Assembly (NCBI GenBank): GCA_946902875.1
Contig: OX336338.1
Location: forward strand, 5,261,971-5,325,970
DNA: 64,000 nt
Reading direction: 5' to 3'
Source of the DNA: Nematopogon swammerdamellus
Lineage: Eukaryota; Arthropoda; Insecta; Lepidoptera; Adelidae
Positions 1-13,600 of this stretch are shown piece by piece. The position numbers and the translations under genes were made by a program. Within the stretch, counting starts at the first letter, position 1; each line of letters opens with the position of its first letter. The notes below the pieces were generated by a model. That model did no database searches, was not told where the DNA came from, and was given only the letters and a program-made list of their open reading frames with translations.

Positions 1-37
1 GAAAATTATGAGATTCTAATAATTTACTTAAGGAACA

Positions 38-583
38 CTAAAAACCGGCCAAGTTCGAGTCGGACTCGCGCACCTAAGTTTCGCCACCACAAAAAAACAC
101 TTTGAAAAAAAAACACGTTTCTTGAATGGGGACCCCCCTTAATTTTTTACCTTTCTATATCTTATTATTTGTTGATATATCCACCATAAATAACACATAT
201 TCTGTGAAAATTTTAAGGGATATGACTCCCTTCTTATATTACTAGGTGGTAGGATTTAACCCGCCCGGGTTGGTACCACCGCACTGAATGAAAGGTCGGT
301 CGAAACGGCTATGTAAATAGTTTGTGTTTTCCGGCCAGTTCAGTGTAGCCGGCACGACCGAAGGGAAGCACTGACGTGGCACCAAGTTCACCCGGTGTTA
401 TGGGCTGACATCACGGATGTTGTAGGTGATGTGTAGCCATCAGTGTCAGTTTCCATAAAAAAAATAAAAAAAAAATTCAACCGGCTACCTATTACGGTTC
501 CATAGATACATCAGTAGGACAGACAGACAGACGGCGCGGCGTAGACTTAGTAATAGTGCGGCGTAGGCTTCCGTACGGGCACA
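38..583 (+). mobile_element. Repeat E copy, split by a SINE-A insertion
   Basis: It opens with AAAACCGGCCAAG and ends near the CTTCCGTACGGG motif, both diagnostic of this abundant lepidopteran repeat. The middle is interrupted at about 240-475 by a SINE-A. Confidence 0.7.
241..472 (+). mobile_element. SINE-A copy 1 (body and tail)
   Basis: It carries the family landmarks: TGGTACCACCGCACTGAATG, the CGGCTATGTAAATAG motif and an A-rich tail after GTGTCAGTTTCC. The 5S-like head is missing. It is nested in repeat E. Confidence 0.8.
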
Positions 584-673
584 GAATTAATTTGTATACC
601 TACCCGTTCAGATTTTGAAGTGCGGCTAGTTTTTGCAGCCTATCAAGATTTTCCCTGCGTGCTCTCTGTTGAG

Positions 674-985
674 TCTTTTTTTACCCCCGACGCAAACGGA
701 GGGGTGTTGTAAGTTTAACGTGTGAGAGTGTGCGTGTGTGTGTATCTGTATGTGTGTGTCTGTCTGTGGCATCATAGCTCCCAAACGGATGGACCGAATT
801 GGATGCGGTTTATTTTATTAGAAAGCTGGTTCAATCAGGATCTATCTTAGCTGGATGTTTCTTAGCTTACGATGTTTGTAATCAAGTAATTACGGTAATA
901 AAAAAATTTATTATCTTAAAAAGTGGACCGATGCATATTTTTTAAAAGTACCGCTTCTTTTAAAAAAGCTTGAAATAAAAGTTAA
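674..985 (+). repeat. Repeat G copy 1
   Basis: CCCCGACGCAAACGGAGGGG is followed by a (GT)-rich stretch and CCCAAACGGATGGACCGA. It aligns along about 270 bp with 41108-41372. A 28-bp piece of the same start recurs at 28535, just after exon 2. Confidence 0.75.
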
Positions 986-1929
986 TTGTGACATCCGTAG
1001 TATGCCATAGGTTTAACTACGGTTGTGTACAGCCATAGTGTTGATTTTGACTACTTATAGCCCCTTCTTGATTCCACTAGTCGAAGAGAGCAGGTGCCCA
1101 AGGCACAGAGCCATATAGCTCAGTGGCACAAGGCTATTTTGGCTTTCCGGGTTACATAATACATATTATACCACAATACATAATGCAACAAAGTAGTCGA
1201 TATTGACACCGGGTGGCTGAAGCTCAAGTGACAGTGGGCTCGGCACGCCGCGCCGGCCGAAGAGACGACGACGTATGCGCGTGCGTCAGTGGACGCATAC
1301 ACTCTGACTGACAATCTGACATAAATTATACATTTAATGTTATATATTTTTTTAAATTTACCTATCTGAAAATCACCACTGAAAATGTATGGGTGCGGTA
1401 TGGGGATGGTGATTTTTTTTTTACAATTTCTTCGCAATTTTTACTCAATCATATGTTATATGAGTTTTGCACTAATATAGTTGCATTGCAACAGTGCGGT
1501 GGTGGTTGACAGGAGGGAGGATGGAGCCTGCACTAGCTGTCCGTCAATCGATGCCCGAGGGGCGTGTTGCGGGTCTTGCGTGCCAGCAACTAAGTGGACA
1601 AGACATAGTCTTAATTTCGCTAAAAGGTTTTATCGCTAAGCCAAACCACCACCGGGCCGATGCATCCAACGCGGAAACTATCTATCTGTAACGGAACGAG
1701 CGAGGTTGGGTCACTCACAAGGGGGTGACGAGCGTGAGGCAAGTTGTTTCACTTGGTTTATGACCCAATTATGTGTAGAGCTTCGTACACTTTGCTTATT
1801 AACAGATACTTCGACGGGAACCTGTGACTGTATTGGATGACCTGAGGTTGTGCGGCTGAATGAAATGAAACGCTTGGGAAAATCTTGCAAAACCTAAAAT
1901 TTTGAGCGTGTTGCAGTTTAATGATGAGG
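986..1929. other. No gene recognised
   Basis: AT-rich DNA with a GC-richer patch at 1200-1310. Two short ORFs here show no recognisable domain. Nothing further can be supported. Confidence 0.4.
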
Positions 1930-2001
1930 TGTGGACTTTTTCAGCAATAAAAACATAAGCATGTCGATATGCTTATGTTTTTATTGCTGAAAAAGTCCAC
2001 A
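1930..2001. repeat. Perfect 33-bp palindrome with a 6-bp loop
   Basis: Arms 1930-1962 and 1969-2001 are perfect inverted repeats around GTCGAT. Each includes TTTTTCAGCAATAAAAACAT or its complement. Confidence 0.9.
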
Positions 2002-2034
2002 TCAAAAGTTTTGCTGAAGGTAACCACAAGCCAT

Positions 2035-2240
2035 AGTTTTTTGTCGATATTTCAAGAACCGCTAAATCAATTTCGATAAAATTTATATGGGACCACCTCT
2101 GAAGTATGAACTACGAAATAAAAACACAATTTTCGAAATCGGCCCACTATTGACAGAGAAATCGCGTAACAAACATACAAAAAAAAACATACAGTCGAAT
2201 TGAGAACGTCCTCCTTTTGAAGTCAGTTGAAAAGCAAATC
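2035..2240 (+). repeat. Repeat F copy 1
   Basis: It ends in GAGAACGTCCTCCTTTTGAA and a poly(A)-like tail. It shares an AATTTCGAT-type core and GGGACCACCT start with the copy at 17588. Confidence 0.65.
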
Positions 2241-2805
2241 TAAAACCATGGACGAAAATACACATGCTAAAACTAAATTAAATAAGTGTCCGACTAACTT
2301 TTTAGAATTTTGTTTCCATAAAAAAAAACTTTTCATAACTTGTTTCTCCTTTATTTGGCTGATGTCGGTACACCTAATAGGCATATATCGAACCTTAGCA
2401 GACCCAAAATATTCTGTAAGCCATAAGTAAGTAAACCGTATCAGTAAATGGTTCGAACAGACACCGGGCTATCGTGATGGAGCGGCCCGCTCCTCGGTTG
2501 GCCCGCATCATTTAATTGATTGATCGCTGTCCAAATTAATGAGTTCAATATATTCCACAATGGGAGGGACTCGCGAGCACGAACCCCTTCCGAAAGAAAG
2601 TCGGTTCAGTAATGTGCCACGTATTTTAAAACATTTTAAGAATAGGCGAATTAATTAAATTAGAAATTCTTTCTCACACCATTATGGAAGTTGGATGGAA
2701 GTAATATAAACGTTTTTGTAACCAAAATTTATTTTTAAATACACTTATAGGTATTTTATTTTCTAGAAAGGCATAATAGCTGCAACGTAATGCAATTTTT
2801 AATCG

Positions 2806-3090
2806 AATTGAAAAAAGTAGGAGGTTCTCAATTCGTTGGATTTTTTTTTTATATAATCTATGTTCAGCGATAATTCCTTACCAAGTTCACCAATTTCGAT
2901 GATTCTTTTTTATTAGAAAGGGGTTACCTTAGGGGTGGTCCCATATATATATATAATTGAATAAGTTCTGATCCTCAATCAATTATCTCTCTCATCAATT
3001 ATCAAAGGGCGAATAATTCTGCACTACGGCAGCGGATTTCTATAATTCTTTTTATTTTGGAAAGTAGGTAACCCCTGAAGTGTTGGAGTC
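2806..3090 (-). repeat. Repeat F copy 2, reverse orientation
   Basis: It starts with AGTAGGAGGTTCTCAATTCG, the reverse complement of the family's 3' end, and contains the AATTTCGATGATTCTTTTT block. A second partial copy of the 5' part follows to about 3090. Confidence 0.6.
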
Positions 3091-3118
3091 GGTTTTTAAC
3101 CTAAAATATTTATGCAAT

Positions 3119-3352
3119 ACAAGCTGTGCCCGCGGCTCCGCCCGCTCTCATATTTCACTTCACTGCTAACCTCATAAGCCATTTAGCGTGATAGTAAGTA
3201 GCCTATAGTTGATGGGAAGAATCAAGCTATCCGTAGAATTTTGTTTTATTAAAATCGGTTTAGTGGTTCTCGAGTTATAAGCGGACAGACAGACATACAC
3301 TCAGACACTCAGACACTCAGACAGAAAGCAGACGTTGGATTTTATTATAGGT
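3119..3352 (-). repeat. Repeat D copy 1
   Basis: It begins CAAGCTGTGCCCGCGGCTCC and ends in a (CAGACACT)n stretch. It is the inverse of 47732-47965 over about 230 bp with high identity. Confidence 0.8.
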
Positions 3353-3384
3353 AAGGAAAGGATAAAGATTTTATGATTTTTTTT

Positions 3385-3766
3385 ATGTAATCTGGCTGAG
3401 TCGGGGTACCAAAGCTCCGACCAGCCAATATCACCTCCGAGAAGGTAGGTGCCATACCGGAGACTTCCCTGGATCGCTGGCTATACTGGAATAGAGGAGA
3501 ACACGACCGAGAATGCTACGCGGCCATCTTACATCCAGTACGGTGGTACCAACCCAGTCGGCTACAATTGAGCCTAACACCTAGAATGGGCAAGGGAAGG
3601 GACCTACAGTTTTACACCGTTTCCGAACGGTGAAGCAGCAGGTGTAGATATGCACGTAAATTTTTTCGTCAGAAAAAACTCATTGGTACACGCCGTCCGA
3701 ACTCGAGCCTCGGACCTCTCGCATGAGAAGCCGATGCCCAAACCACTCGGCCACCCGCCGCTTTTA
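3385..3766 (-). mobile_element. SINE-B copy 1, near full length
   Basis: Reading the minus strand, a tRNA-Ser/Leu-like head (A box TGGCCGAGTGGTTTGG) is followed by the family body (CTGACGAAAAAATTTACGTG and CCAGTATAGCCAGC) and a 3' end near CGGATTACATAAAAAA. Confidence 0.85.
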
Positions 3767-4535
3767 TTCGTATATTAGTTCAGAAATAGTTATCTATGCT
3801 CCGAAGTGATGTCGTCGAAAACGTTCCGACATTTAATTTGAGCGACTGTACATTCAACAATCGCCCACTCTCGCGCTTCGATTTGATCGATTCTGAATGC
3901 GATCCACTGACCGGGCGGCGCGCAATGATTGACAATACGCGCGCGTGCTGAAATATACTTCCATCCGTTCACCAGATAGGCTTCTGTTGGCGGCGGCGCG
4001 TACAATGGCCGGTGGGCGGAGGGAGGTGTTTCGTTTACAGCTAACATCACAAACGTGCACAGAGTGTAAGATAACAATGACACAGCTATAACGGTCCTTG
4101 CCTATCTGTTCTTTATGCGTACTCACCTCCAATTTGGTCCAAATTGTGGCCGGGCCGGGCATATTAAACCTGACGCCTTCGACGTACAAAAAAAATATAT
4201 TTACAAACAATTAGAAACTTCCAATAATATAATTGTCACATTTTGTTTAATTAATAACGTCAAAATAATAACATTTGTCGTGCCTGCGCGATAGAAAAGG
4301 AAAAAAAATGGTCAGGCATGAAACGTGGCACGTTCTGCGGATTCCGTTGCAGCTTTCGTCTCTTATTATTATGTTGCCCTCAGGATGTCTATTATTAAAT
4401 TTCTATACCTAGTTTAAAAGGTAGAGCGTAAAATATGTATATTATAGGTAAATATTTTACATGCTACCTAAAAATTCTCTAAAATCCCGGAAGCAGATTG
4501 AAGGGATTAAGAGAGCTCTGTGGGTTTGGTTGCAG

Positions 4536-4664
4536 ATGGCGCTGGTGGAGGAGGGGGCGGCGGGGGCGGCGGGGGCGGCGGGAGCGGGCGGGGGCGGTGC
4601 ACCCGGCGATGACCCGGAGGCCCTACTCAACGAGTGGCTCGGCGAACTCACCTTACTCACCGCC
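4536..4664 (+). CDS. pico: pico exon 1: start codon and talin-binding-like helix
   Basis: The 43 codons open with ATG immediately after an acceptor-like pyrimidine-poor TTGCAG, so a non-coding exon upstream is likely. An Ala/Gly-rich stretch (residues 5-22) is followed by an acidic amphipathic helix containing LLNEWLGELTLLT. This closely matches the N-terminal RIAM helix that binds talin (pattern LxGExxLLT). The exon ends in phase 0 at GCC|GTGAGT. The frame stays open upstream of the ATG, so an earlier in-frame start cannot be excluded. The GGC/GGG-rich part is low complexity and may vary in length between alleles. Confidence 0.8.
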
Positions 4665-7600
4665 GTGAGTTTTTTCTTTGATTTCATTTGATTATTTATT
4701 TATTACATTCTAACTTTATTTAGCAATCTTACAGGCTATAAATAAATATATACTTAAGTACTTACACGTAACATTTTAAAATTAAAATGTCAATTAAAAA
4801 GTTACAAGTACATAGTTTATAATTATACGATTAATATATCTTACATACAAACGAAAACGCAAAACAAATTAATTAATTAATTAAATGATTCCAGTATTTA
4901 ATATTCGACCTATTCATTATATCATCTTAGTCGAGAGTATTACAATACATACCTACATACTTGCCTACATACATATCAGAGCAAACCTATGTAGGTACCT
5001 ATAGATGTGTTCCATTATTTTGTAGGTTTATTTTAATTACATAGCATAATTTTTTTTTTGGCTAATAACTAATAATAACCTATGTATAGGGTATATTTTG
5101 CTTTTTCAAGGAAGGTGTAGATCTAAGCTTGCGATGGCTTCACCGAACATATCCGGGCCCATCGGCAAGCGAGTGGCCACTCTAAATTTCCCGCGCATGC
5201 TTCACGTTTCGGCTCGCTTCAAGCCCTCGTCAGCTAGTCTGCGTTGACTAGGACGCGGGGAAACCACCAGTCCCGCTCTCGACCTCCCTCTCTCTACCTA
5301 TCCATATTCTGTAGGATGCTTCCAGTGACGTTTTCGAAGCTCTCTCCATATATGAGCTTAGCGTCGATCTTGGGAGCCCTAGATTCTTGAAGATACTGTA
5401 GAGCGACTTCGCTGGTAGTCCTCTTGCTCCGACTTCCACAGCGAAGAGATCAGTCTTGAATCCGTTTCTCACAATCCGGTCTACTAAGTTGCAGTACTTG
5501 TTAAGTTTGATGTTGTGGTCCTTCGGTATGTTACTTTCCCATGGAACTGTAAGTTCAACAAGTACTACATGCTTTGTCGCTTTTGAGAATATGAGTATAT
5601 CCGGTCTTAATGCTGTGGTACAGATTTCCGAAGGCATTTGGTAATGCTTCTCATGTGTGTCCATCAACAATTCCCAATCCTTTGCTGCTCCCAAAATTGA
5701 AGAAGGTTTAGTCCTATCTTTGGGCAGCTTATTGGCTCCAGGTTTCACAAAGTTGACCTTCTGGAAGCCGCTACTGGTTTGCCCTTTCCTGGTCCGTGCA
5801 ATTGATAGGTTGATGGCCTCTCTGATGATTTGGAGGACTTATCATGACGGTAGGAATACTGGCCTCGCTCAAGTAGTATTTTGCATCCGCATAACAAATG
5901 TTTGGCCGTGCCTACGAACTCCTTACATGACGGGCATAGTCTATTTGTAGATTTCCCCCATCTAACTAGGTTACTCGGGTCGGGGAGAGTAAGCTCGAAT
6001 GCATTTAAGTATATATCATTCTGCATTTCTAGGTTTAAGGCGTGAAGTTTGAAGCCTTGTTCCATGTCCTCCTGAGCAAAACCTTTCAGTATTTCTTTAT
6101 CAGACTTTGCTGTCTCTATGCCCAATCCAGATCTATTGGTGCGTGTACCAACTTGGAATGATTTGTAGAAGTCGAGTCTCGATTCCAGTAACTGATAGTG
6201 ATGTGTTGGGTAAGGCTTGAATAGCGCTATTATTGGAGTCTTTGAGTATACATCATTTGGCTATTCTCGCCTTTTGATAAAATATCGACGGTTTCTTAAT
6301 GTTCAGGCCAAAGTTATTGTGAGATCTGTACAGCGTTGACGAGTCAGCCGGTTGAGTCAGCCGGTTGAGCCAGTCCGAACCATGATTTCAGGAATCTGGT
6401 CACATACGAGTCTAATTTAGTCAGGTTTTGCTTTGTGAAGTCGTAGACGAGAAATGGCCATGAAAGTTTTGATGTCAGGTAGTTATCGTAAATCCATGCC
6501 TTTTGTGTACCCAGGAGGGGAAGATTGTCAGTTTGGCGGAGGCTCTCTTCGAAAAGTTGGACAATATCATCAGTAGGATGCTCCTTTCCTCTGCTGGTGA
6601 TCCTTTTGCCCAAGAATTTAAAAGGATCTTCATCAGCCACGGTTGCGATTGGTTTCTGTATCATATAGGTAGTAAAACCCATATAAATTTTTTTGGACCT
6701 TGGGCTTTTTTTTATGTAAAATTTTTTTTATGTATTTAAATAAAAAAATAGGTGGTTGATTTTTATAGTCTAATCGATTCAGTTTCATAACAGTAACAAA
6801 AAAGTCTTCATCACCATTATGATCTATCACGTGTAAGTTGGTAAAAAAAATCAAATTCTTTCTATTCCATACTAATAAAACTAAAATTGTGGTTTTTCAC
6901 AATTTCTGAAAGAAAGAGATTTATGTGTTGGAAGACTTTTTTATTCCTGGCATGAAACTGAAACGATTACTAAAATTTTTTTTTTACATTTTAAATTAAA
7001 ACATTTTTTTTCTGTAAAAAAAAATATTCTTTGTTCTTCAAAAGTGATCTATTTCCGATACAGAACCCCCCCTTAGCGTACTCTGAACTAATTTTGAAAG
7101 ACCTAGTTCGTAAGGCAACATGCAAGATCATCTAACATATGAATGATCGTGCGATTTAACATCTTCCATCATCGCTCTTATAATCGGGTACATAGGAACT
7201 TAGCTGACACAACCGTGATACATGGCATAAAATGTTAACATTTATTAGGACAAATAAAACATTTCTGATTCTGATTCTGATTCGCTCGCATTACTCGCAT
7301 AGCATATGTCCACTCTGAAGGTTCATACTAAATATTGGTATTTTTTTTTTTTAATCGAATGAGTATTTGCGGATATTCCAATGAGTATTTGGATATGGAC
7401 TTTCGAACCCTGAAGTTACGAAACCCTATCCTGAAACACCCTGTATAATAATAATAATAATTGAATTGTCCGGAGGTTTCTCTCTCTCGGGTCCGACCAT
7501 CGGTAGCCTGGGTTCGCCCCGCCGCCGGTGGTGGAAATTCCATTTTGTTATTTTGTATTAATTTTAGATTTAGGTTTTATTTGTAAAATTAATATAAAAA

Positions 7601-10600
7601 AAGAAAAAATGTGTAAATAAACGATTAAATAATAATATAATAGCCACGGCCTGCACCCGCCGGCGTGCTTGGAGGTTTGTCTCCCGCCGCCGGCGGTATT
7701 ACCGTTTTTAATTTTTATATTAATTTTGTGTATTTTTATTACTTTTTTGTATAATATACGTAAAATTAATGTAAAATTTTAAGAATGTGAAATAAAGGAA
7801 TAATAATATAAAATAAATATTATTAAACTATAGGTATCCTATATAATATTTGACCTTAAATTCATCTCGAAATTCATTACGTTCCGGATAATATGCATAA
7901 CATTGTGACGAGCAATTTAAAACAATTTATACCATAAACCCTTAAGGCCGTGACAAACGCCAACGACCTTGAGCATTCGGGAATTCTACATAATGTACCA
8001 TGCGACTGCTAATTTCGCTTCGCACGTTCAAGTCACATTTAGCGTAGTTTGTCGCTATCAGCCTAAAGAGTTGATGGTTCGGGGTTCGAATCCCACTTTC
8101 GTATGTTTTTTTTTTTTGCTTTTTTATTATTTTAATTAATTAAATGATTGTGGCTTATGTAACTGATGCGTGATTCTAATTTTTTATTTTTTATTATTTT
8201 ACCTAAATAACATTTTATTGTAATTTCTTCCAAATTATTTTAGTTCATGTACTTACCACTTTTTATAAACCTCTAAATAGACTATCGATGAAAACTAAAA
8301 TAAAAATAGGTAGGTAGGTAATAGGTAGATAGGCATTTAGGTATGTATGGCAAATATCATAGCAACATAGGTACCGGCCGGCGGCAGCATGGCACGGTGC
8401 GGTGGGGTGCGGTGCGGTGCGGTAACTCAGTAGCAGCGTGCGGTGCGGAGGCGGCACGGCGGCGGCGGCGGCGGAGGCGGCGGCGGCGGCGCGGTGGAGG
8501 CGCGGGAGGCTCTGCCATCGAATTAGAAAGGGATCTGGAAGGAACGTTCTAGCGCAAGCAATAACAAGCCGCTCCTCCGCGCCGCGCCGCCGCTCCTCCG
8601 CGCCGCGCCGCCCCGCCGCGTCGTCTCCGCTCCGCGCCACCACAGTGCCGCCGCCGCCGCCTCCCCCGCTCCGCAGCGCGCCGCTGTTGCTAGGCTACTT
8701 TTATTTAGGCACGGTTCTATAGTCCTTGCATCTCAAGCGCAGACAGCGTTATACCACAGTACCTATTAGTTATTCTGTGGTTATACCAACGAAAGCCATG
8801 CGTATAACGCCCCGTCAAGTTACGTACCGGAGCGTATACTGATAGATACCACAGAAGAGAGATATTACTGATACGGTCGTACTGTATACTGGTACGGAAA
8901 ATGACACGGTGGCAACATCACCTACAATACAACATCCGAGATGTCAGCTCGTAACAACTGGTGAAGTAGGTGCTATGTCAGCGCTTTTCTTCGGTCGTAC
9001 CGGCTTCACTGAACTGGACGGAAAAAAAGAAGGGAGTCATATCCCGAAATAGTTTGTATTTTCCGTCCAGTTTAGTGTAGCCGGCACGACCAAAGGGAAG
9101 CACTGACATGGCACCTAAGTTCACCCGGTGTTATGGGCTGACATCACGGATGTTATAGGTGATATAGCAAACTGTGTCAGTTTACATAAAAAAATCCCTC
9201 AGTCGCCTTTTACGACATGCACGGGGAGAGATGCAGTGGGGCTATTATTTTAAATTACCATCCCACACGGTACAAATATACCTAACCTACCTATCTTTTT
9301 TCCATTCGATCCAAACACAGAAGACAGAAATGACGACCGACACGCGGGCGCAGCAGGGCAGGAGCGAGCAAGCGAGCCCGGAACTAAAATTGTATCTAGT
9401 ATTGAAGTGCCTGCTAAATTGACGAAGGCAAAAATTTTACCCTTCCGACTGAAGAATTACGTCAATAATTTCATGTAGGCGTTTTTTGTTTTTTATTTTT
9501 ATCTCCTTTCGTGGATAAAATAATAAAAAAAATTGAATAGAGTTTTCTCAGAGCTTTATGACCTTTGAATCGGTGGTATTGTAAAATTGTAATAATACAC
9601 ACATACTCAGATTTTCAAAAATTCATGCTTTTTTTATATATTTTTAATTTTATGTTTATTACTTACTTTTACTCATTATTAAAAAAACCAGCAATGCACT
9701 TTGTTGGTAAGGAACCAAAATATAGGTTGGTATTTTTTTAATTTTCTGAATGTGTGTCAATTGGTCAGTTTTGGACCTTCTTTGTCGCACTTTTTGCATG
9801 TTTTGCGTATTTGGCGTTTGTCACCGCCTTAAAGAAAGTTTTTTGCTACAACGTATCCGAGAGTGCTACCCAACTGAGCATTCAAAACCTTTTAATGGGG
9901 CAGGTGCATATTTTTTTCAACCAAAATCTATCTTATATATATTACGTTTGAGAGCGGTCGCGGAGGCACGGTGCGGGGCGGCGAGGGGCGGAGGCAGGTG
10001 CGCGTTTCAAGATAAAAGCCTCTATCGTTCGGCAGAACCAGAACAGAACAGATGTCTGTCCGTAAGTTCGAAAGAACTTAAAAGTAGAGAACTGGCATTG
10101 TCATATTTCCATCATTTTTCTTTGTCCCTAAAGCGGCGTCTCCTGCGAATGTTTTTTTTTTTTCGAAACATCACACAGAAACATCGAAACATTGGGGCGT
10201 GGCCATACAAATTTGTATGAAAACAAATGTGTTTGTGTAGTGTTTCGAAAAAACATGCGCAGGAGACGCGACCGCATAAAAGTCTCGGCTGTGTTCTCCT
10301 CTAGTCCAGTAAGTATAGCCAGCAATACAATTTATAGAGCAAAAGGAAGTCTCCGATACCTTCTCGGAGAATGGCCGGAGCATGTCCTTTGGCCCCTCTG
10401 ACTCAGCCAGCCATACCGGATTACATAAATAAAACACCGTAGGTGGTAGGGTTTATCCCGGCCGGGTTGGTACCACCGCACTGAACGAAACGTCGGTCGA
10501 AACGGCTATGTAAATAGTTCGTGTTTTCCGTCCAGTTTAGTGTAGCCGACATGAAATGAAGGGAAGCACTGACATGGCACCTAGTTCACCCTGTGTTATG

Positions 10601-13600
10601 GGCTGACATCACGGATGTTGTAGGTGATGTAGCCAACCGTGTCAGGTCCCATAAAAAAAAAAAAAAAAAACCGTAATACGTGATGTCAGCCCACTTGGTG
10701 AACTAAGTGCCATGTCAGTGCTTCCTCCTCGTGGCGGGCGTCTCGGTCGTGGCGGCTACTGGACGGCTACGGGCACCGGCTACGGGTATTGGACTGAAAA
10801 TACGAACAATTTTTTTCATATCCGCTTCTGCTGACTTTCACTCAGTGCGGTGGTATCAATCCGGACGGTTTAAACCCTACCACCGAGTAAGTAACGGACG
10901 GGACCTATGACCCAGTGTACGTGTAATCGGAACCACGGCCAACCTCAACAATCGATGGTCAACCATCCATAGAGCAACCGCGCCCGTAGTTGATATCTTT
11001 GGAGATCAGACGCTGAAGCATCGCACCACCGAGCTATCGGCTGACAACAATTTGTGCACATCTTTTTGCACACCATTCATTTCTACTTTTCACCTGTTCG
11101 AAGTGACGAGCCCATTTCATCATTTTGATTTGTTTGGCAGTTTATATTTCCAATGCGTTAAACACGCCCTTAAGGGTGATGCGGGCGAACTTTTTTTTTC
11201 TACTGTTACACAGTTGGGTTGGGTTGTTGCTCTTTCATTCGTTGGTATAAATTAAGACATACATAGGTAATTAATTTTTTTTTATGTAGTCCGGTATGGA
11301 TGGCTGAGTCGGAGGGGCCAAAGCGCATGCTCCGACCATCCAATTAGCTATGAAATTGCTTGGCGCCGCCGTTTCAGTTTTAAATTGTTTTAAAAGTTTT
11401 ATAAAATAAACATATAATCTATACATAATAAAATCGTAAACGCAAAAAAATCTTTACGTACAACCACATACTCGTACATACCGCACGCTGTATACCGACA
11501 ATCGGAGTAAGCAGAGTAATCGGAGTTGTGCTGCAGGTACTCTTGTAAATTACAGCAAAGCCCGACCACCACGTTTAGCAAGGTATTAGGACAAGATAAC
11601 AAAGCAAAAAGTATGGTACGAAGACCCACCCGCTGCATGACTCGGTGGAAGGACCGTTTCAAGGTGAGTGAGAGGTGGCTATCCGGTAGCCCTTTATCAC
11701 GGCATCTTATCCTAATTCCTTAGTCCCCTTTTACGACATACACGGGGAGAGATGCAGTAGGGCTATTCTTTTAAAGTACCGGCCCCACACCGTAGTTTAA
11801 GTACTGGCCCCACACGGTTTTAAAAATTTTTTTGTAATTTTTTTTGTATATTTTTTTTTTTATATTATGTTATTCTATCATATCTGCCACTATAAAAAGT
11901 TTCGTCAAAATCCGTTCAGTGGTTTATACGCGATGCGCGTACAGACACAGACAGAAAAAAAAATTTTAAACTGTTCTAAAATGTTCACTTTCTCATTTTA
12001 AGACGTCCTGGTTGGTTTTTTCCTAATATATTCAATCTACAGATTTTTTTGCCTTTACGATTTTATTATATGTATAGATAAATAGGGCAGAGTAAATAAA
12101 ACAAACACGAAGGTTTCATCTCTAAAAAAACTAAACAATCTATAAATAATCTGCAAGGGATGCCAGTACTTACCTATCTACTTATATTTCATTATGTGTA
12201 AGGGAAGAGAAGGTCGGAGGGAGGGAAGTGAAGTGTGTAATCCCGGCGCGTGCGCCAGCCATCTGTTATCTCCATCCGACTGAAGTGTCCCTCACTCCCG
12301 TCGCGTCGCACTCAGAGGCTCTGCGTTCACTTATAATCGTGGAGATTCCCGCAGCCTGATATGGAGGCATGGAGAGAGCCTTCGCTGTATTACCTCATAA
12401 AACTTTCGAGCGAGATATCACGCGTCGTCCGTTAGCATGATCGACATTGGCGCGACACGGCCAATGCAAGGATTCAAGATGGTCGAGTCACACAACCCAA
12501 TATTTTACATCCCTCATTCATACCCTTTGCACATAGACACTATACTACTAAGTAGATACTAATATCTAAGTCATGTCATGCATGAGTCATGTAAACGGGT
12601 CTTCGTACCTTACTTATATGCTGCTTGATATTTATGTTGTCCTAATACTTTGCTAAATGTGGTGTTCGGTGTTGTGCTGTAATTTACAAGAATACTTGCA
12701 GCACAACACAGGCTACTCTGCTTACCCCGAGTGTCGGGATACAACGTGTGATATTTATCTTGGTTGTTTGTAAATATTACCTAATGTGTTGAAGTTTAAA
12801 CCTAATTTAGTCGGATCACACACAGCCGGTGGGTACATACCGGTTTTAACCCCGGAACCCTAAGTGCCTCAATTTCTCAAACTACCATACAATTATTAAG
12901 CAACTGGTATAAATTGAGAAAGACGGCGAACAGAGGTCGTCCGATGATAGAGCTGGTGGATGGAAGTAGGTCTTGCGAATTTAGAATATTGCTTCGTGGG
13001 TGGCGCACGCGGCTCACGTGCTCACTTGACATTTTATCTCAGTCCTACGCAGAAGATTTTGGAAGGAGAGAAGATATGCCATGAACGCCCACTCGTATCG
13101 GAACCGCTGCTGTCGCCAGTTTCCGATCGCACACAATCACAATTCACAAACACGAACGCACGAACACATTCGCACCAGCGATTTTTAGGTTTCCGTATCC
13201 CGTACGGAAGCATATTGCTAAGCCTACGCCGCCGTCTTTCTGTCCGTCCGTCCGTCCGTCTGTCCGAGAGCTGTATCTATTGAACCGTAATAGGTAGCCC
13301 GTTGAATTTTTCACGGAAAATGTGTTATTATGGCGGATAAAATAAATAAATAATAAAAAATTTAAAAATTAAAAAATTAAGGGGCATTCCGCCTTGTACG
13401 ACATGCATGGGGAGAGATGCAGTGGGGCTATTATTTTTAAGTACCGGCCCCACACGGTACTTTACTTACGGTACCTACGTATGTAAATACTAGTTTTCGT
13501 TACCTATCTATTCCCTATTATTACATTACCTTGAGACCTTGCAGCGTAATTAAGAAATTAAGCGCAGCTGTTTAATCAAAAGCTTTGAGTTAGATTTAAG

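Noticed and set aside
3790..4210. Two overlapping minus-strand ORFs of 97 and 118 codons
   Set aside because: They overlap each other in different frames and show no domain. Only the short ATG-to-donor piece is kept, as a low-interest finding.
8050..8100. tRNA gene (GGTTCGAATCC)
   Set aside because: B box only; no cloverleaf can be drawn upstream.
8263..8722. Ala/Arg/Pro-rich ORFs on both strands
   Set aside because: Artefacts of (CGG/CCG)n low complexity; no domain and no splice support.
12960..13283. 107-codon ORF
   Set aside because: The start has faint RTE-like NRGRPM context, but the rest runs into a reverse repeat E; not a gene.
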